This document shows, piece after piece, positions 29,370 through 37,071 of a DNA stretch of 64,000 nt (positions are counted from its first letter, which is position 1; every line of letters begins with the position of its first letter). Location of the stretch: NCBI GenBank assembly GCA_036170535.1, contig JAVHPJ010000231.1, positions 1 to 64,000 of the forward strand, given 5' to 3'. This stretch comes from SSF53 sp036170535. Its GTDB lineage: Bacteria; Spirochaetota; Leptospiria; Leptospirales; Leptonemataceae. A model generated the notes under the pieces. It made no database searches. It was given only the letters and a program-made list of their open reading frames with translations, and had not been told where the DNA came from. The position numbers were made by a program, and so were the translations under genes.

Positions 29370-30178
29370 ACTCCCAGCACGTCGCGCATGGAATACAGAC
29401 CGGGCGCCGCGCCGGCGATAAACGCACCGGCGTTTAATGCGCCGCGCGCAAAGGTTTCGCGCGACGTGGCGCGGTGGGTAAGTTCGATGCGCTCTCCTTC
29501 GCCAAAAAAGAACACCGTGTGATCGCCGATCACGTCTCCGCCACGCAGGGCATGTACGCCGATTTCGCGCGCCGGGCGCGCGCCGGGCATGCCGGAGCGA
29601 CCGTAGGTCACGTCCGCTTCCGAACGTTTCAGCGTTTCCAGCAGGATTTCTTTCAGGCGCACCGCGGTGCCGGATGGAGCGTCTTTTTTGTGGTGATGAT
29701 GCGCTTCCGTCACTTCCACGTCATATCCATTCGCGAGCGCTTCCGCGGCGACGGCCGTTAAATGAAACAGGATGTTCACGCCGAGACTCATGTTCGGAGC
29801 GATTAACAGCGGGATGTCGGCGGCCGCGCTTTCCAGTTCGCTTCTCTCGGCCGGCGTAAGGCCGGTGGAACCGACGACCAGGCCCACGCCCAAACGCCGA
29901 CAGACCCTGGCCGCCGCCAGCGAAGACTCCGGTGCAGAGAAATCGATGGCGACCCGCGCGCCGCGCAGCGCCGTTTCTGCGTCGCCCGTCACCAACACGC
30001 CCAGTTCGGGACCGCCGGAAAGCAGTCCCGCATCCTGGCCGGCATGCGGCGAATCCGCGCGTTCGAGGGCGCCGCTGAGCGTCAGCGGCGCGCCGCGCCG
30101 ATCCGTGAAATCCCGCGAGAGACGGATGATGGTGCGCCCCATGCGCCCGCCCGCGCCCACCATGGCGAAGGAGTTCAT
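29366..30178 (-). CDS. dapB: 4-hydroxy-tetrahydrodipicolinate reductase DapB
   Basis: DapB reduces the DapA product in the lysine/diaminopimelate pathway. The 270-residue protein has the dinucleotide motif MVGAGGRMGRTI (residues 6-17), VVGSTGL near 107 and the substrate motif EAHHHHKKDAPSGTA near 160. ATG 30,178 overlaps the dapA TGA (ATGA); the frame upstream lies inside dapA and is not used. Confidence 0.95.
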   Translation of the reverse strand: MNSFAMVGAGGRMGRTIIRLSRDFTDRRGAPLTLSGALERADSPHAGQDAGLLSGGPELGVLVTGDAETALRGARVAIDFSAPESSLAAARVCRRLGVGLVVGSTGLTPAERSELESAAADIPLLIAPNMSLGVNILFHLTAVAAEALANGYDVEVTEAHHHHKKDAPSGTAVRLKEILLETLKRSEADVTYGRSGMPGARPAREIGVHALRGGDVIGDHTVFFFGEGERIELTHRATSRETFARGALNAGAFIAGAAPGLYSMRDVLGV

Positions 30179-31059
30179 CGGTCCTCTCCCAGTTCGTCCA
30201 GCAAGCGGCGCAGAGTCTCGCGATTGGCGTCGTCCAGATCGGTCAGCGGCAGGCGCAGATGCGGCGCACAAAGACCGCGCATGGCGGCCGCCGCTTTCAC
30301 AGGCACCGGATTGGTTTCCGAGAAGAGCGCGTTCATAAAATCGATCAGTTCGTAAAATTCGGCGTTACCTTTTTTGAAGTCACCGTTCAAATAATGACTC
30401 ATCATCCGGACCATGCGACGCGGGAAAATATTGGACGCCACTGACACCACGCCCGATCCGCCCAGGCCCATGACGGCGGGCGTGATATTATCGTCGCCGG
30501 AGAGCACCGCCAGGCGGCCGCCGCAGCGTTTCACCACACGGCACATTTGACCTGGATCGCCGCTCGCTTCTTTCACGGCCTTGATGTTGGGCAGTTCCGC
30601 AAGCCGGGCGAGAGTTTCCGTTTCCACATTTACGCCGGTCCGGCCGCGAATATTGTAAATCATCACCGGCGCGGTGGAAGCCTCCGCAACCGTTTTAAAG
30701 TGCTGATACAGACCTTCTTGAGAGGGTCGATTGTAGTACGGATTCACCAGCATGATCGCATCAACGCCGGCCGCGCAGGCGTCCCGGGTCAGCTTGACCG
30801 CTTCCGAGGTGGAATTGGAACCGGCGCCCGCTATGACGCGCGTGCGGCCGTGCACAAACTCGACGGTTTTACGGATCAACTCGCTGTGTTCTTCATGGGA
30901 CAGAGTGGGCGACTCGCCCGTGGTTCCGCAGGGCGTGACGCCTGCGACGCCGGCCGCGATTTGCCTTTCGAGCATTTCGCGGTATGCGCCGAAATCAATC
31001 GTCCGTCCCTGATTCTGAAACGGAGTCAGTACTGCCGTATATACGCCCTGGAATTCCAT
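30175..31059 (-). CDS. dapA: 4-hydroxy-tetrahydrodipicolinate synthase DapA
   Basis: DapA condenses pyruvate with aspartate semialdehyde. The 294-residue protein has GTTGESPTLSHEEH (residues about 45-58), the Tyr in MIYNIRGRTG near 135 and the Schiff-base lysine in IKAVKEASGD near 163. It is the first gene of a five-gene unit ending with acpS. No clear ribosome site precedes ATG 31,059. It is divergent from the WecA-like gene. Confidence 0.95.
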   Translation of the reverse strand: MEFQGVYTAVLTPFQNQGRTIDFGAYREMLERQIAAGVAGVTPCGTTGESPTLSHEEHSELIRKTVEFVHGRTRVIAGAGSNSTSEAVKLTRDACAAGVDAIMLVNPYYNRPSQEGLYQHFKTVAEASTAPVMIYNIRGRTGVNVETETLARLAELPNIKAVKEASGDPGQMCRVVKRCGGRLAVLSGDDNITPAVMGLGGSGVVSVASNIFPRRMVRMMSHYLNGDFKKGNAEFYELIDFMNALFSETNPVPVKAAAAMRGLCAPHLRLPLTDLDDANRETLRRLLDELGEDR

Positions 31060-31065
31060 ATTCTA

Positions 31066-31094
31066 TTGACTGCGCGCCCAGTTTCAGGTACTCA
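31066..31094 (+). promoter_or_regulatory. Possible promoter for the WecA/MraY-like gene
   Basis: TTGACT (31,066-31,071) is followed after 17 bp by TACTCA (31,089-31,094), about 60 bp before the ATG at 31,154. The -35 is good, the -10 poor. Confidence 0.3.
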
Positions 31095-31153
31095 GGGTTT
31101 TTGTCTATTAAACCCGCTCTGGCGCCGCGCTGGAACGACAGTAATCCGCCGCC

Positions 31154-32293
31154 ATGTCCCTTTCAACGGAGATTTTCTTCATTCTATTCACGTTTCTGTC
31201 GTCTTTTGTGGGCGCCGGAATGCTCACGGTTGCGCCGAATTTTCTGCCGGACGTGCCGAACCTGCGCTCCATGCACTCGCGCCCTACGCCGCGCGGCGGC
31301 GGGGTCGCTTTCGCCGGCGCATTTATCCTGACCCTCTGCGCCGCGTTGTTCTTTGAGCCGGAGGCGCTTTCCGGTCCGATCCTGTCGCTGTTGGCGGGCG
31401 CTGTTGTATTGACGGGTCTCGGGCTCCTGGACGACGCCTACAGCCTGCCGGCCAGCGCCCGTCTGGGAATTGAGGCCTTGATCGTGGCCGGCATTTCCAT
31501 TTACGCCGGCGCCGATCGCTGGGACCTGTTCGGCGTACTGTGGATCGAAGGCTGGCCCGTCTTCGTCCTGCAAACGCTGTGGCTCTTAACCGCCATCAAC
31601 TTCTTCAACTTTATGGACGGGCTCGACGGATTCGCGGCCAGTATGGCGACCGCCATCGCGCTGGCACTGAGTCTGGGACTCTTCTACGACGCCGCGCACT
31701 TGCCCGGCGACGGCCCGGGCATTCAGTCTGCGGCAATTTATCAAATCTTCGCATTCGCCTATCTGGCGCTCGCCTTCGCCCTGGCCGGATTTCTCATATG
31801 GAATCTGCCGCCGGCGCGGATATTCATGGGCGACGCCGGTTCGTATTTCCTGGGTTTTGTGCTGGCCTATCCCGCGATACTGTTTCCGTACTCGACCGAG
31901 TATCCCAATCAGGCGCAGCATCTCGCTTTGCGACTGGAAGCGCGCGCACCCGCCCTCATCGACTCCTTCAGCCTGATGATTCTGTGGGCGCCCTTCCTGC
32001 TGGATCCGGCTCTGACCCTGCTGCGACGCCTGGTGCGCGGCGACAACATCGTCCAGGCCCATCGCACCCATATGTATCAGCTGCTCTCACGCCTGGGCTG
32101 GCGGCCCTTGCGCGTGGCGGGCCTCTACCTGGGCGTATTCGGTCTATGTGCGGCAAGCCTTGGCGTACGCGCCGCGGGTGCGCCGGAGTGGGGTCTACTG
32201 GCGGCGACAGCCGCACTGGTCGCCGTGGGCGGCGTGTTGCACTGGCGCTACGGCGCCCGACTCAGCGAGCGTCTCGACGCGATCCCGCGTTAG
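31154..32293 (+). CDS. WecA/MraY-family polyprenyl-phosphate sugar-1-phosphate transferase
   Basis: The 379-residue protein has about ten membrane helices and the three motifs of the family: DD at residues 93-94 (LLDDAYSL), NFFNFMDGLDG at 149-159 and the C-terminal HRTHMYQ loop (HxH type), plus FMGDAGSYFLGF. RGGGVAF near 47 is common to both branches. The HxH-like motif and absence of the MraY-specific region point to the WecA/WbpL branch (GlcNAc- or related sugar-1-phosphate transfer to undecaprenyl phosphate for O-antigen or similar), not to MraY. No glycosyltransferase cluster surrounds it. The 3' end overlaps the next, convergent gene by 32 bp. Confidence 0.82.
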   Translation: MSLSTEIFFILFTFLSSFVGAGMLTVAPNFLPDVPNLRSMHSRPTPRGGGVAFAGAFILTLCAALFFEPEALSGPILSLLAGAVVLTGLGLLDDAYSLPASARLGIEALIVAGISIYAGADRWDLFGVLWIEGWPVFVLQTLWLLTAINFFNFMDGLDGFAASMATAIALALSLGLFYDAAHLPGDGPGIQSAAIYQIFAFAYLALAFALAGFLIWNLPPARIFMGDAGSYFLGFVLAYPAILFPYSTEYPNQAQHLALRLEARAPALIDSFSLMILWAPFLLDPALTLLRRLVRGDNIVQAHRTHMYQLLSRLGWRPLRVAGLYLGVFGLCAASLGVRAAGAPEWGLLAATAALVAVGGVLHWRYGARLSERLDAIPR

Positions 32294-32750
32294 CCGGATC
32301 GACCGGAGGATCGGGCAGTTCCGGAAGCTGCACGCGCTCCGGTAAAATCTTACGCAGACCGTCTTCCAGGGAGTAGCCGAGTTTCCAGCTGCCAAGCCAG
32401 AAAAGCCAGTAAAACAGGGTCACCAGCGAGAGATTGCGCACCAGGGCGCCGCCAAAGCGCTCGCCCGGCGCAAAAAACGCCATCCAGAGTGCGATCGGCC
32501 AGAACAGCACGAGAAAGATTGGCAGGAGTTGCGTCAGCGTGACGAGCAGTTTGGGCAATTCGCGCCCGTAGTCCGCCCGGAAGCGACCGGCGACAGCCAG
32601 CAATTCCTGATAATAAACGCCGCAGTAAAATAGAAACAAAAGCAGCGCCGCCAGGCGCCATACGCCGGGAATCGAGCTGCGAAACAGCACAAGTATCAGG
32701 CCGAGCGTCCAGACCAGAAAGATCGCAGGAATCAGTTCAGATAGTTGCAT
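32262..32750 (-). CDS. Small membrane protein of unknown function
   Basis: The 162-residue protein has four hydrophobic segments (about 4-22, 31-50, 71-95 and 105-122), then a soluble tail rich in Pro and Asp (LPELPDPPVDP). I do not recognise a family. It lies 25 bp after pdxA on the same strand, so it may be cotranscribed with pdxA and the bactofilin, and it overlaps the end of the convergent WecA-like gene by 32 bp. Confidence 0.6.
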   Translation of the reverse strand: MQLSELIPAIFLVWTLGLILVLFRSSIPGVWRLAALLLFLFYCGVYYQELLAVAGRFRADYGRELPKLLVTLTQLLPIFLVLFWPIALWMAFFAPGERFGGALVRNLSLVTLFYWLFWLGSWKLGYSLEDGLRKILPERVQLPELPDPPVDPANAGSRRDAR

Positions 32751-32775
32751 ACCGCCTCACCCCATCGGCCGGATC

Positions 32776-33789
32776 TTACTGCGCCGACCGCTCGACCGGA
32801 TTGAGTTCCCCGTTGACCGCGCAATCCAGCGCGGCGCGCAGGCTGCGCGGATCGGCGCAGTTTCGTCCGGCAATATCAAAAGCTGTTCCATGATCGGGGC
32901 TGGTGCGTATAATCGGCAAGCCGATCGTCGCATTCACGCCGTGCGCGCCCTCAAGCGCTTTGAATGGGATAAGTCCCTGGTCGTGGTAACACGCCAGAAA
33001 CAAGCGATACCGCGCTCTACGCTCGGGAAAAAACAGCGCGTCCGCAGGAAACGGGCCTTCCACCGGCAAGCCGGCGCTGCGCATGGCATCGGCGCGCTCA
33101 TTCAAAAAATCAAGCTCTTCGCGGCCCAGCTCGCCGCCTTCGCCCGCATGCGGATTAAGTCCGCACAGGGCCCAGGGACCGCCGCGATACGCGGCCAGTT
33201 GTCGTACGCGCAGAAGCAGATCCAGCAAAGCCGGATCGTACAACTGACGCCGGAGTTTCGCCGGAACCTCGCCGAGCGCAATGTGCACGGTCAGGGGAAT
33301 CGCCGACAACGCGCGTCCATGCATGAGCATCAGTGTGGCGCAGCCGAAACGTTCGCCCAGGTAATCGGTGTGCCCGTGAAAGCCAGGGGTGCCGGAACGC
33401 GCCACCCACTCTTTAGAAAGCGGTAGCGTCACAAGCGCGCGCACCGGGCGCGCCAGGGCGAAGTCGCAGGCCCATTCGAGCGCGCGCAAAGCCAGGCGGC
33501 CGCTGGCCTGCGAAGGCGCGCCGGCCTGCACGGGCGGACCGTTTTCCGAAGCCGCAACGTCGACCACCTGTACGCCGGGAAATTCCTCGTTAGCGCCCGA
33601 CCGCCAGTCGTCTGGCGCGAGCAGCCGAACGGACACGCCTTGCGCGCCAAGCGCGTCAGCCAGAGCGCGGGCCTCGCCGGTGGCGAAGACCAGAGCGGGC
33701 GCGCGGGTGCGTGCGCAAAAGTCGGGGAGTTCGGCCCGCAGGAGTTCGGGGCCGACGCCGGCGGGATCGCCGGCGGTAACAAGCAGCAC
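32776..33789 (-). CDS. pdxA: 4-hydroxythreonine-4-phosphate dehydrogenase PdxA
   Basis: PdxA oxidises 4-phosphohydroxythreonine in pyridoxal phosphate synthesis. Motifs: TAGDPAGVGPELL at the N-terminus, GFHGHTDYLGERFG (metal-binding His), LNPHAGEGGELG, CYHDQGLIPFK and FDIAGRNCADPRSL. The frame opens at TTG 33,822, but GTG 33,789 follows a GAGG formed by the stop region of the bactofilin gene and gives the normal N-terminus (MLLVTAGDP), so I prefer it (337 residues). The gene begins 8 bp after the bactofilin stop. Confidence 0.88.
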   Translation of the reverse strand: MLLVTAGDPAGVGPELLRAELPDFCARTRAPALVFATGEARALADALGAQGVSVRLLAPDDWRSGANEEFPGVQVVDVAASENGPPVQAGAPSQASGRLALRALEWACDFALARPVRALVTLPLSKEWVARSGTPGFHGHTDYLGERFGCATLMLMHGRALSAIPLTVHIALGEVPAKLRRQLYDPALLDLLLRVRQLAAYRGGPWALCGLNPHAGEGGELGREELDFLNERADAMRSAGLPVEGPFPADALFFPERRARYRLFLACYHDQGLIPFKALEGAHGVNATIGLPIIRTSPDHGTAFDIAGRNCADPRSLRAALDCAVNGELNPVERSAQ

Positions 33790-33796
33790 AGCAGCC

Positions 33797-34234
33797 TCAG
33801 GAGGCCTTTTGTTTTGTTCCAAAGAGTTTTTCGAGGGAAAGACCGTCGCGGACGTACTCGGCGTCGATGTAGGCGCGCGCAGAATGTTTGAGGTCGTGGC
33901 TGATCATGCAACGGCCTTCGAGAATTACGCCGTTCTGGATGATCAGTTCCGGCGTGCTGATGTCGCCGAGAATGCGCGCCGTGGGCAAGAGCATCACGCG
34001 GTTGCGCGCAGTAATGTTGCCGATAATGATGCCTTCAACGATGACCGAGCTGGCGGTGACATTGGTCTTCACGCGACCCGTAACGCCAATGTACAGCTGG
34101 TCGGCCTGAAGGGACTTGCCTTCGAACTTGCCGTCGATTTTGAGCGAGCCGTTGATGAAGAACCGACCGCTGAAATAGGAATTTTCGCCAATCGTCGAAT
34201 TGGTGACTTCCGATGCCGCTTTAACGAGTGCCAT
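33797..34234 (-). CDS. Bactofilin
   Basis: Bactofilins form stable beta-helical filaments that scaffold envelope growth and shape. The 145-residue protein has the family pattern of short repeats: STIGENSYFSGRFFINGSL, then KIDGKFEGKSLQ, GRVKTNVTASSVIVEGIIIGNI and a further repeat with LLPTARILGDI. The N- and C-terminal tails are short. It has no membrane segment. It lies upstream of pdxA and downstream of a coiled-coil protein, all on the minus strand. Confidence 0.9.
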   Translation of the reverse strand: MALVKAASEVTNSTIGENSYFSGRFFINGSLKIDGKFEGKSLQADQLYIGVTGRVKTNVTASSVIVEGIIIGNITARNRVMLLPTARILGDISTPELIIQNGVILEGRCMISHDLKHSARAYIDAEYVRDGLSLEKLFGTKQKAS

Positions 34235-34395
34235 TCCGCCTGCTCCGCAGTTTCAGTCCGATTCCATGCCGGCTGCGGGGCCAGACTTACGGGCCGGGCG
34301 CAACCGGGAAAGCGCTTTTTCCGCAGACCCGGCGCCCGGACCGGCTGAGCGGCCGTTTCCGACGCAAGCCCGGCCGAGCGCCAGCCGGGCGGAAC

Positions 34396-35259
34396 TCAGG
34401 CCTGGGGCGCGCCCGGCGTACGCGGCGGCTTGAGCTGCGGCAAATTCAAATGCTGAATCGCCTCCGCAACAAACTGATGAAACTCGATCAGACCGTCCGC
34501 CACGGAGACGCCCTCCAGCACGGTGGCTTTTTCAAAGCGCGCATTAAAGCGCAAGGGCTCAGCTTTGTTCATCACAACGCCGCCGCGGGACTGCACGTCG
34601 TCGCAGAGCTTCTCCAGAAATTCGCGCAGCTTCTTGAGCGCTTCGTTGGAATCGAAGATGAAGGCGCGGGTTTGCCGGTTTTTCATCTTGAGCAGTTGTT
34701 CGCGAAAGTCCTGTTTTTCCGCGCCGGAATACTCTTCGATCGTCTCCAGCAGCACTTTGAGATTGCGACTGATGTTTTCGAGTTGGGCGCGCATGCCGTC
34801 CCGCTCGGAAGAATGCGAGAAGTCGAGCTTGCAGTGCTGCTCGGAAATCGCCGGCCAGTACTCCACGTTGATCACAGTCCAGACCGTCGAAAGAAAGTTT
34901 ACGTCCGGGTCGGAACTGTTCGGGCTGCCCTTCTGCACCGGAAACTTCTGCAGAATGCTGTATCCGGCCGTAGCCCGGCCGCCGGCGGCGCTCTGAGCCT
35001 GAGCGGCGACTGCGCCCTGGGCGCCGGACGCCGCGCCCGCCTCGAGACCTAACTCAGCACGGATCTGGTCGGCGTTGCTCTTGCTGAAATCCTTGCCGGG
35101 CGCAAGGCCGCTGAGCTTCTCGCGATATTTCAGAATCTCGCGCGAGACCCTGGCGCGCTGCTCAGCATTAGGCGAAGTGCGGATGATGCCCTCCATCTGC
35201 TTGAGATAGCGCAGCGCTCTTTCGGCTTCGTCGCGCTGTTCAGGGGACATTCCGGTCAC
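34396..35259 (-). CDS. Coiled-coil protein of unknown function
   Basis: The 287-residue protein is mostly helical: a charged N-terminal region (about 1-60), an Ala/Gly/Gln linker (75-97), and a long helical C-terminal half with probable coiled coil (AQLENISRNLKVLLETIEEY near 155; FREQLLKMKNRQ near 185). The C-terminus is Pro-rich. There is no signal peptide or membrane helix. I do not recognise a family. GTG 35,259 and ATG 35,250 (MSPEQRDE) are both possible starts, neither with a good ribosome site. Between a TPR protein and a bactofilin, a cytoskeletal or scaffold role is a guess only. Confidence 0.65.
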   Translation of the reverse strand: MTGMSPEQRDEAERALRYLKQMEGIIRTSPNAEQRARVSREILKYREKLSGLAPGKDFSKSNADQIRAELGLEAGAASGAQGAVAAQAQSAAGGRATAGYSILQKFPVQKGSPNSSDPDVNFLSTVWTVINVEYWPAISEQHCKLDFSHSSERDGMRAQLENISRNLKVLLETIEEYSGAEKQDFREQLLKMKNRQTRAFIFDSNEALKKLREFLEKLCDDVQSRGGVVMNKAEPLRFNARFEKATVLEGVSVADGLIEFHQFVAEAIQHLNLPQLKPPRTPGAPQA

Positions 35260-35319
35260 GCCGGAAAAATCGCCGAAGCGCCCTCATTGACAAGCCTTTT
35301 TTGACCGACTGTCTCCGGA

Positions 35320-36990
35320 TCAGGTGCACAGGACGATCCGGTCGCGCGCCTCGAGCAGGCGCGGATCGAGTTCGAGGGCGCGATGATAGCTCTGCAGGGC
35401 CGCCGCCTGACGTCCGCCGCGCTCCTGCACTAAGCCAAGATTGTACGCAATCAGGGCCGACTGCGGAAAGCGTTGCTGCAGCCGCAAATAAAGGCGTTCC
35501 GCCCGGGAATGTTCGTTGGCGGCCGCGAACAGTTCGCTGAGAAAATGCTGCGCAGCCGGCGATCGTGCGCCGGCGCCGCGCGCCAGTTCCAACGCAACGC
35601 CAGCCGCGCCGCCGCGATGCAGGCGACGGGCGAAAAAAAGCCGCAGTGCAAACGAGGCGCCGCTGCGACGCGCTGCGAGCCGCAAGAACTCCGCCGGCGC
35701 TGTCAGATTTCGCAAACGTCGCGCGGAGCTGAACAGTGCGTGCAGGCGGATATCCAGTCGCTCCACGTCCACGCCGCCCTGACTTTCCTGCAACTCGACC
35801 AGTTGCGCCATCAGCTCGTTTTCTTCTTCGAGGCGTTCCGGCGCGGCCGGGGCGCACGAAAGGTACAAGGCCTGGACGAGGTCAATCCAGTCGCCGCTGT
35901 CGCTTTGCGCCGGCGGCGACTCGCCCGCGGCGGCGGCTTCCAGCGCGAGCTGAAACCGTAAGCGCTGTTCTTCCGGCGGCGCCAGGATGCGCGGTTTGTT
36001 TTGCAGGGCTTGCTCGGCCAGACTGGCGCTGCGGTCGCCGGCCTGGATGCGCGCCAGGCAGAAGTGCAAGGCGAACCAATCGCGCGGATGGACTTCGATC
36101 GTGCTGCGGGCAAAACGCCGCAGCCAGTGCAGATGCTTGCCGTTTCCGAGATACAGATTGAGCGCGAGACGCACGGCGTAGTCGGATTCGCCAAAGGCGC
36201 GCGCGTGGCGCAAGGCCAGGCGCGCGGCGCGAAACAGGCGACCGCGACAGATCAACTGCTGCGCGAGATCCGCCAGATCCGCGGCCTCGATCGGCGGATT
36301 CTTCGTCATGCGTCGAATCAGGTACTGTTCGGAAGGCGCATCGCCCTCGGCGGCGGCGTCCAGCCAGAGCAGTCGCTTAACCGTCGCTGCGCCCGGGTCG
36401 GCTTCCGCATTGGACGCGCTGCGCCCGGATAATATTTGAAAGCAAAGTTCAAAATACGGAGAAGGGTTGCAAATCCGGCGCCGGTAGTAGTCGGCGCGCA
36501 GCGCGGCGCCCGCGTCCGCCGAGCAGAGCGCCGCCAGCTCAAATACATCGTCCCGGCTTTTGCCATGTTGTTCAAACAGGGCGGCGAAAGAATAGATCCA
36601 CAAATCGCGTCCGCTCGCGGCCGCGTAAAGCGCGAGCGCGCGAAACAGGCGCTCCTCGTTCGGATCGCCGGCGGGATCGCGGAAGGGTTTGCGCAGAAAC
36701 GAGACGTAACACTCCGGCAGCAGTAGACGCGCGCGATCCGCCAGACCGCGACGCGCCAGGGCGCCCGGACGCCAGGCGATGGACGCCTCCATGAACCAGA
36801 CGGGTTGTCCGTCCGGACCGGGGCGGAAGATGCGCTCCAGCTCGATCCGATCGTGCATCCAGGGTTCAAGTTCCGACAGAAAGCGTTCAAGGTGCTGGCG
36901 ATGCTGGCGCTCGTAGCGTCCCCAGTCGGGATTCAAACGCACCGTGCGGGCCGGGCCGCCGGAAGCGGATAACGTTGCAGATAATGACAT
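35320..36990 (-). CDS. TPR protein of unknown function
   Basis: The 556-residue protein is an all-helical repeat protein; the clearest TPR is at the C-terminus (ALIAYNLGLVQERGGRQAAALQSYHRALELDP). The N-terminal 150 residues contain a region with aromatic residues (PVWFMEASIAWRPGAL) that is not TPR-like. No signal peptide or membrane helix is visible. AAGGG precedes ATG 36,990. It is divergent from a lytic transglycosylase (81 bp) and followed by the coiled-coil protein after 60 bp. Confidence 0.7.
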   Translation of the reverse strand: MSLSATLSASGGPARTVRLNPDWGRYERQHRQHLERFLSELEPWMHDRIELERIFRPGPDGQPVWFMEASIAWRPGALARRGLADRARLLLPECYVSFLRKPFRDPAGDPNEERLFRALALYAAASGRDLWIYSFAALFEQHGKSRDDVFELAALCSADAGAALRADYYRRRICNPSPYFELCFQILSGRSASNAEADPGAATVKRLLWLDAAAEGDAPSEQYLIRRMTKNPPIEAADLADLAQQLICRGRLFRAARLALRHARAFGESDYAVRLALNLYLGNGKHLHWLRRFARSTIEVHPRDWFALHFCLARIQAGDRSASLAEQALQNKPRILAPPEEQRLRFQLALEAAAAGESPPAQSDSGDWIDLVQALYLSCAPAAPERLEEENELMAQLVELQESQGGVDVERLDIRLHALFSSARRLRNLTAPAEFLRLAARRSGASFALRLFFARRLHRGGAAGVALELARGAGARSPAAQHFLSELFAAANEHSRAERLYLRLQQRFPQSALIAYNLGLVQERGGRQAAALQSYHRALELDPRLLEARDRIVLCT

Positions 36991-37071
36991 GGCCCTTCTA
37001 CTGATTATCGAGTCGGAGCGGCGATTGTATTTTACAAAAACGGGCCGTTCCCGACGAAGTCAACGGAGATT

